A stretch of 64,000 bases of DNA from Anadara kagoshimensis (Eukaryota > Mollusca > Bivalvia > Arcoida > Arcidae), in contig CM037870.1 of assembly GCA_021292105.1 (NCBI GenBank), positions 32,421,905-32,485,904 of the forward strand, written 5' to 3'. How positions within the stretch are numbered: the stretch's first letter is position 1; every line of letters begins with the position of its first letter. Made by a program: the position numbers and the translations under genes. Positions 13,801-25,707 of the stretch are shown here, in pieces. The notes under the pieces were generated by a model, which was not told the origin of the DNA, did no database searches, and worked only from the letters and a program-made list of their open reading frames with translations.

Positions 13801-16800
13801 ACCCAGAGACAGATAGTAGCTGACGCGATATAGCTATCTAAGGAACAAGATTCGCCGAAAGATTCCGCGGCCGCTAATTCGTTGGCCGAAACTTTTGACA
13901 GACCTGTACTATATGTTTTGTAATGACCAGGTCAAAACTGTAAGAAGCTACGGTTGTCGCCACTACAAAAACAAATGAAGTGTATTGACACATTATAAAT
14001 TATATGAAAGAAAAACTCAAAGGATTGACAAATCAACAAAACACGAACAGGTCAAATTAATATGCCCACATTGTTCTAGTAAGGTACAATGCTCTAGCTA
14101 GGCCATTTGTCAAGTGACATAGCGCCAGTCCTTTATATATTCCATGGCCTTGACCTTTTAAAATGATCGCGACGCACTGTCTTTTTTGTGATCCATCTAA
14201 CTTGATACTTTAAATCGTAAATTATACGAAATATTTACCATATTCAAATGTATAGATAATGAGCAAATAAACTCTGGAAGTCGCAGATTATTAGGATGAA
14301 TAAAAAAAGTCAGCTGCTTAAATTTTGTCTTTTTTAAAAAAATTACCTTAACGAGATTTGGCAAAATATGCAGGAAACATTCTTTTACTGTTTTATTAAG
14401 ATTGAACGAGTTTTTGTTTTGAGGCTGCATCAGCGTTATTGCAGTTATTCGCGGTTTTTATTAAGAAAGATCGCACAATTTGTAAATGGCACCATATACA
14501 AATTCGTCTCCGTCTAAAACACGCGGATATTTTACATACTCGTGTCTACCTTTCCGCATTCATAATAGTTCCTTATTTTTTATATCTAGAATGTTGATTT
14601 AACAAATGCAACCAAACGTGTTGTTTATGTAAACATTTATACACGATCTAGTCAAATTATCTTCAACAGGTGTAAATCTCTTACATACCTAGACGTAACG
14701 AGCTTCTTTACTTTATTGTATTTGGAAGATTTTCAAATAAAGAACTGGTTTTTTGTTTATTTTCATTGCTCCCATTTCCTGACAATTAAACAAAGCTATA
14801 AAATAAAAGTTTAAGAAGCAGCTTCAGAAAATACATCAATTGGACTTAAAAATGAAATAAATCGGAAATGAAATTGTAGGTGTCGAGTGCAGAAGTTTTA
14901 CTTTTTCTTCTCTTAAAATAAAAAGCAATATACAGAAACTGTGGGAAAAGAAAACATATGAAATATGAGATTTGCTTTTTCAAACTTTCGTAACATGACA
15001 CAGGCCTTGAAATATCCCGATATTCAGTTCCGAAATTCAGAACCTGTGGACACTGTTGGGTTGTTATAGAATCTTGCCACTATCAGAGATATTCCCACGT
15101 GTACGCGATCTCAAAACAATTAACCTAGTACTGCTATATAATAAAACAATAAAATCTGACACTTACACCAACTGTCTGATACATACAAAGGTTACATCAT
15201 AGACAAGCTGGAACAGACACTCCCTTTTGGTTTTTTAGTGTCACCTTACATCATCACTGCACAAGGCTGATTACCAGTTAACGTCCAACTGATATATTTT
15301 CTCAATGGCAGACAGGTTAAACTTAGAACAAGATGAAATGTCTCTTTTGACGGTAATTGGTGATATGTTTGTATCAGAGAATGATCAAAGCTTGTTACAA
15401 TATGTTATGTGTATGATAAGCCAAACTCTGGCACGACTTGTTGTGTTTGCTATAGTAGATGTTTTTCACCTATAAAATGTCTACTTGTTAACCGACTGAG
15501 GGTTATAGAAAAGAACAACAGCAACTATACATACCATATGTTTAAAACACACAGAACATATTTTATTTGCAATGTAGTGATTGCGTATATTCAGTGCAAC
15601 AAATGTCTTCTTTTCAGTTAAAATATAATGAAAAGGTTCAATTTTCCGTCGTCATTTTGTTATTGAAATATTTGGTTTAATGGCAAATGGTTTCAAATTG
15701 TTTTTGGTGTAAAAAGTGTCTTTATATGCCTCTGCAATAACAAACAGTATTCAAAAACATTATTGGTTGTTTTTTAATATTGAGCGTAATAAACGATTTT
15801 TATCAAATTAATATCCATTGTCCATCTGTTGTTTTAAAAATACCCTTTGTTTTCAGAAATTTAAGATAATCTGTGTTAGGATAAAACGCTCTTTTAATTT
15901 TTATTTCACATGGCGTGGGGGTAGCTAGCTAGACAAGTTGTGCTTATCCTTAAGGAGCACACCGGTCTAATTTCCCTGGCGAAAGTTCAGATGTTGAACT
16001 TAATGTGCTAGTTTTTAAGTTTTTACTTTGCTTTTAGCGATTGTGATTTGAACATAGATCGTTATGTTTGTTTTATTTGCAATAAAGAACAATATTATGT
16101 CTAGTTAAACCTAAAAAAAATAGAGATTCCAAACATCCATTTCAATGTTCTCCAGGGAAATTTCATTTCAGGATTTGCATTTGAAATAAAAAGTCCTTTC
16201 CTGTTTCTAGCAACTTTTGTCCTAATCATTCAACTGGACAATGTTTAAACGGTTTAAAGCCAGAGAGGATATCAAAGAATCTCGGTTTTATTCATCTTTA
16301 AACTATTTAGGTCGACTTTTTAAGTTGAAAAATAATTTCTTTTGAGCTTAAAAATAATTGCTTATCTTATGTAATAATATGTCCATGTAGTTTGATTAAG
16401 TGTTGACAGAATACTAAGTTTTCTCTTTAAGCTCTTCTAGATCTATTTTGGTGAAGTGTTGACACAATACAAAGTTCTCTCTCTATTGCCCTATGTCCTA
16501 TCTGCATTATGTAATATAAGGATAATGCGAAGTTTTCTCATATTTTGGAAGGTTTAATTGACGGATAAAACTATACGATGCGGAAGTTATTTGCTTAATG
16601 ATCTAATAAAAAACGTTTGAACTTTTTTATCTTTTCATACTTTATTTGTTTTATTTTAACATTTATAACATTTTCAGTATTTTGTGTCTGAATCATTAGC
16701 TCAATCAATGCCTTAAGTTGTTTCAGTGTTTGATGTTGCTATAACAACCAAATAACGAAATAAAGCAGAATTACAAGCATCATTTGATATCAATAAAACA

Positions 16801-18846
16801 GTTTAAATGTCTCATCTATCAAGCTGAAGCATTTGATTTTAAATTGAACCTTTGTAGAGATAAAGTTCTCCTTAGTGTTCCAGGATATATACAAAATCGT
16901 GTCCAGTGCCCTGTAAATTATTCAGGAAATTTTTCAGTGATCCTGGTATTGAAGTGCATTTTATTTAGCATCAAAGTTTATTAACATTGATTGGTTTTGC
17001 CACATGTTTTCGTCTACAAATAAGTATGTAATTTAAATGTGGCTGAGACCTATTGGTATAAGCAATGTATACAACAGAAATCTTCTTTAACTCCACTATG
17101 AATGAGTGAGTGAGTGAGTGAGTAATGGGTGTTAACGTCCCAGTCAAGAATATAACTCCAATATGAACAACGAAAGCAAGAGTGCTCCGATAAAAGTGAC
17201 TTCGGATTATATAATATACAAAATAGTTTTGCAAATTATTTTCACAAACAATTCGCCCTTTTCAGATAAGTAACATTATGATAACATTATAAATGTAACA
17301 CTCAATAAATCAGATAAAATGTGTTTTTATAATACGTGATCCCTCTATATATAATTAAACTTCCTGGTCCATTTTCAAATTACAATCCCTAAAACAAAGC
17401 AAAATCCTTAATAACTGTAAAATTAAGGTAAAAAATTTAACTTTCACTAGGGAAATGAGGTCGTGTGCTACTCCGAAAGATAAGCACCACACTGTTTAGC
17501 TAGGGTACACCCGCCACGTGAAAGGATCATAAAATTATGGGACCTCAAATATACTGTAAATGTATTTAATTTCGTGTGTATTTATTTTCGCGATATAGGA
17601 AATTTAGACATATTCGTGTAGTTAATGTTTTGCGTTTTTTGAAAACATAATAAATATAATATAATTTCCGTTTTTCCGCGACCGCGAAATAAGCGAAAAT
17701 TAGTTCACCGCGAAAATAAATACGTTTACAGTATCCAGAATATAACTATTTATCTTGTCATATTTTCCTGTTTTATTTGTATGTTGTTATAACACACGTG
17801 GTGGGTGTAGCTAGCTAAATAGAGGGTGCTTACCCTTCCGGAGCATCCGGTCTCACTTCCCTGATAGATGTTCACGTGTCTAACCTAACTTGTCAGTTTC
17901 AAAGTTTTTATTTTGCTTCTGGATTGTATTAGTATGTCTGTTTTTGATTACATATGCATTGGGTATAGCTAACTCTTTGTATAGTGGCAGAGACATTATA
18001 ATAAGGTATGTATACTACAGAAAACTTTTTAACTTCAATATGTAAAACGAAAGCAAGAATGCTCCTATAAAAATACTGAAAGAGATTATAGCAAGTCAGT
18101 TCGTATAACTTGTTTGCACTAATATTTTATACAAAATGGTTTTTGCAAGTTATGTTCACAAACAATTTGCCTTTTTCAGAAATAGAAACATTATGATAAC
18201 ATTACAAGTGTAACACTCAATATATCAGATAAAATGTAAAATTCCTTGGATAAGGCAAATATTTTACCTGATTTTATTTCAGATATTCTGAAAATTCTGA
18301 CAATTCTGAACAATTTTATAAGATTTAGACTTCATTTCGCCATTTATAGTCCCCAGTCTATCTTTTGTATCTGCAGTACCATGTAATGTCCTCGACTTTG
18401 TCGAAAATAGGCGGATAATTGGGTTTTACCAAGTGCAAAATCTAGAATACAAATCCGACACCTGCTAGGAATAAATCGTCTCCGATACAACAGCTTATCG
18501 AAGCGCTTGTATTAAAACTTTCAATTAACAGTAATCAAGATATTTCTAATTCCGGAAGATTTACTTTTCCTATCACAGATGGTAATACTCAATCAGAAAT
18601 CACTCGTCAGCTGATGCTGATAAAGTCTAACATGCATTTTATGTTTATTGAAAACTAATTGGATGGTTCTTGTGAAAAATCCAGTTTCTATTTCTATAAA
18701 AATGTATTTATGAATACACTTGAGCATTTACTCAGCAAAATTCATAATTATGCAACTTTGCCGAACTTTTTAAATAGAAAAATAATAACTAAAAACATAA
18801 AATCTCCAAAATCTTTTATATTTCTCAAAAGGATTGTTATCATCCT

Positions 18847-18882
<36 letters not shown>

Positions 18883-21800
18883 AAAAACAAACATACTTAT
18901 TCATGTCAGAATCACAATAAAGAGGCAAAGTAAAAACTTTGAAACTAATAATTCAGGTTAGACATGTGAACTTCCATCAGGGAAGTGAGGCCGGGTGCTC
19001 CGGAAGGGTAAGCACCTCCTGTTTAGCTAGCTACACCCGCCACGTGTGTAATAAAAATTGTGTGAAAGGATTACATGGAAATATGGGACGTCAAATATAT
19101 CCAGGGCAATCCTGGACACAGAGACATCAATAATGTGATGACGGCCATAAAACTGTTAGGGCCTTGATAAGCCTAGGCTTGCAATATACCTAAGTCAACA
19201 ATTTATTTGCAAGCAGCCTGCTTCGTTGTACAAAGTCCCCGTAGTCGGAACAAGCTCCACCATAGCGTATTAGTTGGGAAACAAATACACCATAAGCAGG
19301 AGAAGCATGTATATTGCTGCATGGGAAAGGAAAGTTGACAATAAAAAATTAAAGTCATCACGTTTGTCATAAAGTTTCAAATGTAGCCATTTTTTGGGCG
19401 GCGTAATTCAGGTATAAGTCTAAATATGAAGCCGAGGAATCAATCGTATCTTTTATTTCAAGCTCACTAGGATAGATTACTGACTTGTAGTACTAGTACA
19501 TGCATTACATATTATACCAGTTTTAATTTTACAGCACTAGACGGCCGTTTCGGAATACAATTCCTCATGAGTAGTGCTTAGACCGAAATTATGAAACCAA
19601 AAGTATTTTGAAGATGTTGAAAAGCTACCCAAAGGACCAAAATATATTTTACCAAATTAAGCTAAGGAAATACTTTGCATGAGGGAGTATGCATACTATT
19701 TTTAATAATATTTCTTTTCTGCATAGTTTCTATAAATACAAGGTGTTATCAGGTAATACAGTAAATACAAAATTTTAAAAATCAAACAAAACGTAAAGCT
19801 CCAAGGTCAATTCGGATCTTTATAAGAGGTCGATTCTCTCTTTTTGCAAATTCTATGAATTACTAGAATTTGTTTTGGTTATATAAAGTATGAACACAGA
19901 GTGTGAAACGTTCAAGAATATGATTACATTAGCAGGAATGTAGTGAAATAAGAATTATAAGAATTTATAATGACTTAAAAATGAATAAAAACAAGATTCC
20001 CTCGACGACAAATTGTCTGAAGAACATTACAACTTTGGTAATTTCGGAATTATGAATCATGGGACGGGTTTTGCGTGTTTTATCAAAGATACAAGATTTA
20101 AACTACTCCTCTACAAGCAACCACTAAAGCTAAAGAATATATTATCACTGTGTTTGAATTGAACGTCTGCTTTACGGGAACTCAGCACGAAATCATTATT
20201 GGAAGAGAATTATATGGGATTTTAACAACCTGGTGATGTAACGCTCATCAACTATGATATAACACACTGGATATTTATGATCAGTTCAAATGTTTATGGC
20301 TGTGTTTAAAATAGCTGAGAGAAAAATAAACCTTTCTCATTGTAATTAGTTTAGTTTATTGTAACCTAGAGTGCACCGAGTTTAAAGAAACTGAATACAT
20401 TGCAGGCAAGTCTAAAGATTAACAATAAGCTAACAAATTAGTGCCGAGTCGGCTGCTCGTCTCTGCCTCTCGATAGCTGTGCCCTGACAAATGTTCGGCA
20501 GCTGTTATGTATTCCTCGGCAGCTTTTTGGCCACATGTTGTGCATTTCTCGACCACTCGACAGCCGAACTTCGACTCCTTTGAGGCATTTTAAAATGTTC
20601 GACAGGTTGTTGAAGAAGATCATATTTAATTGGCTCAACCCTCGTGTCTTTGTGAACATTCGATTTGGAACATTACAATATTTAGATCTGCCCCTCTTGA
20701 AATTAATGCAGAAACTAGTATTTTAATGCCGAATTAAACATCTTGCAACCAAAGGCTAGATTCGTGAAATTCATAGACTGATGGTGTATGGCTGAGAAGA
20801 CAAATAGAAGCATGATTTATGGGAACTCGGTGCGAAGTCATTATTGGGAAAGATTTATCTGTATATATGCAAATGTATGTGATTTTTAACTACCCGATGA
20901 TGTAATGACATACCATCTATGATGAGGAAAACGTTGTCATAACTTTCTCATTGTAAAAAATAATAATAGCTTGTAGAGGGTATTGAGTTCAGAACATAAT
21001 TTCTCTTTGGCTAATAGGATTGCTGGCAAATTGGGTTGCTGCAGTAGTATTGTTACATAACATGCGAAGGCACGTGCACAGTACCCATTAACAACGCATT
21101 AACTAGACTTGCATTCTTTCACGAAATCTGCAACATTCCAACAATGTTTTTCAATCTTTGCTAAATGGTTTCTCTATAGTCCGTTTTTCGATGCTTTAAT
21201 GAACTTGTTGTGTTGATCCCAGATGAATTTTGCAACAATCAAGCATTGATAGTGTTCATAGCTCAGACGTTTTAACATTTACCTATCAAACAATTTAAAT
21301 ACTGGCCCCTTACCCTCAATATTCTATGGACAATTTATTAATTAATGTCTCTTTGTTGATTAGTTATGATATTATGCTATGTGTATAAATATTCCTTTTA
21401 ACCACTTACTTCAAATAAGTATGATTTAAGAGAACAGATTTTGGTTGAAATTGGCCAGCAACCAAGAAAAACATACCCCATTTGGGTAACTAGCTAGGGT
21501 GGCTGATCATGTATTTTGTTCTTTATCAACATTTGTATATGTTTATGTTACAGTTTTAGAGAACATCCAGATGCTGGTTGATGTCGGTCCGGCTACCGTT
21601 AGTAGTATTACTGTTGACTGGTTAACAAACAAATTGTTTTGGTTAGAATCGTATCCCTCAAGAGTTAGAGTATCTGACCTTTATGGGCGTAACCCAACTA
21701 CACTGTTGTCAAAAGGTCTTGGAGACGCTAAATCCATGGTGATAGATCCTGCAGAAGGGTGAGTACCACTGAGTTGTTTTGGTTAGAATCCTATCCCTCT

Positions 21801-24800
21801 AGCATTAGAGTATTTGACCTTGATGCACGTAACCAAACTTCACTGTTGCCAAAACGTCTTGAGGACGCTTTATCTATTGTTATAGAGACAGAAAATGGTA
21901 AGACATGCTATATTGTTTTTGATAAAATGATATGCCATTGGATTTGATAGACGTAACCCAACTACACTGTTGTCAATAGGTCTAGCAGACGCTAAATCCA
22001 TGAAGAAGGGTGAGTACATAAACCATCAGACCTTGATGGATGTCACTCAATTACACTGTCTTTGGTTACAATCATGTCCCTCTAGGGTTAAAATATCAGA
22101 ACTTGATGGCATAACGCAACTACGCTGTTGTCAAAAGGTCTTGGAGACGCTAAATCAATGGTGATAGATCCTGAAGAAGGGTATGTAACGCTATATTGTT
22201 TTTGATAAAATTATATCCCATCAGACCTCTCTTGGAAGTAAACCTCTTACACTGTCGTCAAAAGGACTTGGAAACGCTAAATCCATGTCGATAGATCCAG
22301 AAAAAGGGTGAGTAACACTTCGTTTTCTTGGTTAGATCCATATTCTTCCGGAGTTAGAGTATTGGACTGGATTGCCATAATACATTTACTTCATTGCCTA
22401 AGGTCTTGGAAACGCTAATGTTTACTTTCTTGATCCGTTACGTATATACAGATTGCTATTTGCTAAGGCGAACGTAATAAAATATCAATTTCCCAGTTGT
22501 ACACCAAAATATTGATTGCGTTTTAACAACTAGACTTAATCTTAATTTTAACAACTTATATATCATGTACTCGCATATCAGTAGAGTTTGTAATTTTTAA
22601 AAACTCTTGAAATCTTAGGCTTTTATAGATTGACTATATTTAACCTAAACTATAATGAAGTACTCTCAGTTTATGTGGAAACTTGTTTAGCGTTTCTTAT
22701 TGTTTTTCATATGCTTGTTTTGGCTTGTTTGGGTTGGAAACTCTTGAAATCTGAGGCTTTTATAAGTTGACTATATTTACCTATAGCTATAATGAAGTAC
22801 ATGTACTTCCAGTTTATCTGGAAACTTGTTTAGCGTTTCTTGTTGTTTTTCAGATGCTTGTTTTGGCTTGTTTGGGTTGGAAACTCTTGAAATCTGAGGC
22901 TTTTATAAGTTGACTATATTTAACTATAGCTGTAATGAAGTACTGTCAGTTTATCTTGAAACTTGTTTAGCGTTTCTTATTGTTTTTCAGATGCTTGTTT
23001 TGGCTTGTTTGGGTTGGAAACTCTTGAAATCTGAGGCTTTTATAAGTTGACTATATTTAACTATAGCTATAATGAAGTACTGTCAGTTTATCTTGAAACT
23101 TGTTTAGCGTTTCTTATTGTTTTTCAGATGCTTGTTTTGGCTTGTTTGGGTTGGAAACTCTTGAAATCTGAGGCTTTTATAAGTTGACTATATTTACCTA
23201 TAGCTACAATGAAGTACTGTCAGTTTATCTGGAAACTTGTTTAGCGTTTCTTATTGTTTTTCAGATGCTTGTTTTGGCTTGTTTGGGTTGGAAACTCTTG
23301 AAATCTGAGGCTTTTATAGATTGACTATATTTAACTATAGCTATAACGAAGTACTTCCAGTTTATCTGGAAACTTGTTTAGCGTTTCTTATTGTTTTTCA
23401 GATGCTTGTTTTGGCTTGTTTGGGTTGGAAACTCTTGAAATCTGAGGCTTTTATAAGTTGACTATATTTAACTATAGCTATAATGAAGTACTGTCAGTTT
23501 ATCTGGAAACTTGTTTAGCGTATCTTATTGTTTTTCAGATGCTTGTTTTGGCTTGTTTGGGTTGGAAACTCTTGAAATCTGAGGCTTTTATAAGTTGACT
23601 ATATTTAACTATAGCTATAATGAAGTACTGTCAGTTTATCTGGAAACTTGTTTAGCGTATCTTATTGTTTTTCAGATGCTTGTTTTGGCTTGTTTGGGTT
23701 GGAGATTTATACTCAAGGTCTGCAACTATTGAGAAATTTGATTTAAAAACTAGAATACATACAGTTATATTTAATATAACTCAAGCTGTCATACCAAATA
23801 TGGGTAGGCCCGTTGACATGACAGGGGATTTGAGAAACAAAAGACTTTATTGGGTAGACGCGAGGTAAGTTTAAATCGAAACAATTTTTAACATGAATCA
23901 AATAGTATTTGAAAATCATGCACTTTGCGATAGCCTGTACAACCAAGAACACGGAATAATAAACGAAACAAACAAGCAAGCAATTGGTGATAATCAAATT
24001 ACGCGGATTTGTTTATTTCCAGCGGCTATTTCAAACGTCTTCTGACTGCCTTTCTTTCTCTGAATAGTACCACAGTTTTCATCAAGTCTATTAGAGTTGC
24101 CTGCCCATAATATGATTAGTTTTATACTGTGGTACTTATGTTGTTGAAATAGTAATTTTACAACCTTTAATAATTAGTTAACAATTACCCGTTTTGAAAC
24201 CCACAAAAACCAGATGTATTGAAATGGACTATCGGATTCAATACATGAAGTTCAATGTAGCTGCTGTGGACTTTGACCTTCAAATACTTTACCATTTTTC
24301 GGGATGATTTCATACTTATATTATGTTGTCAAATTATGCATGTGCAGTTTAGGATGATCTACGCTTCCACAAGAACAATTACGCGACATCCTTTTGAAAC
24401 CATTCATCACTCAACCTCTACTTACCACTATACATAATTACATATTAACTTTGGTGGTCTAATGCATTGGTATTCTCAAATGTCTCATCAGTGAAATTCA
24501 TCTGTATTTCAACACATTTGGCAGTTGCGTGAAAAAGTGCAATTTGTACAAAAAAGTCTAAATATTTGTACAACAAGTCATACAATTTCCATGCAATTCT
24601 GGCAGACACTGTAATTGACTTTGGTGTTGTATACACGTGCATCATCTTTAAACTATGTACATGTAAATAAATCTTTTTTAACAAAACGATCTTTCTCTAA
24701 AAGTAGGAGGAAAATTGTATTTTCATTTTCTTTTAATTATATTTGTCGACGGCATCAAATATTGGAATCGTTTGTTCCTACTACAAAGACTTTGTACAAC

Positions 24801-25663
24801 GAAGTAGGCTGCTTGCAAATAAATTGTTGACTAGCTAGCTAAACAGGAGGTGCTTACCCTTCCGGAGCACCCGGCCTCACTTCCCTGGTGGAAGTTCACG
24901 TGTCTAACCTAACTTGTCAGTTCCAAAGTTTTTACTTTGCTTCTTGATTGTGATTCGGATATGGATTAGTATGTTTGTTTTTGATTAATAAGTTTCATGA
25001 CCGCCATCACAATATTTTTATTATGTCTCTGTATCCAGAATTACCCTGAATATATTTTACGTCCCATAGTTTCATGTTCCTTTCATTCTCAATTTTGATT
25101 CCACACGTGGCGGGTGTAGCTAGCTAAACATTAAGTGTTTACCCTTTCCAACCACCCAGCCTCGCTTCCCTGGTGGAAGTTGGTGCGTTGCTTTCATTAA
25201 CTTTGCCATATTTTACTTAACTTTGAACATGGACCGGTATTTTTGTGAAGATTAGTTAAACGTATCCAATTTTTATTATTGCTGAACACATTTTGTGTTT
25301 TTAAGTCAGGAAACTGATGCTCAAATGAAATTTTTATCATATTCCAGGTCTGAATCAATACAAAAAATAGATTACCATGGTAAAAATTTCGAGGTTATAT
25401 TAAAAGGCGGGAAATATCTAAGAGAACCACAGAGCATTGCCTTATTTGGACAACATGCATATTGGTCGGATAGAGAAAGTCAGTCAGTATTTAAGGTATG
25501 TTTGACTTTCAGGCTCTAGTTTTACAATTATTCCTGAACTAAGATTTTCCTTGACTTAAAAGTTTCAATTGTATCAAATTAATTCATTTTTATCATTCTT
25601 GTGTGAATTCTTGGTAGATATATGCATTTGTTTGTCACTCATGCACCCAGAAGCAATATTTTA

Positions 25664-25707
<44 letters not shown>

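Larger units (their letters stand above)
17036..18240 (+). repeat. Diverged direct duplication, about 290 bp, ~950 bp apart
   Basis: 17036-17325 and 17980-18240 share AAACGAAAGCAAGARTGCTC, TTCACAAACAATT and ACATTATGATAACATTA blocks in the same order. The first copy later gained a 51-bp SINE tail. Between them lie family A, MITE F and a second family A copy. Confidence 0.82.

Noticed and set aside
22590..23702. CRISPR-like array
   Set aside because: Units are contiguous 137-bp tandem copies with no unique spacers, in an animal gene intron.
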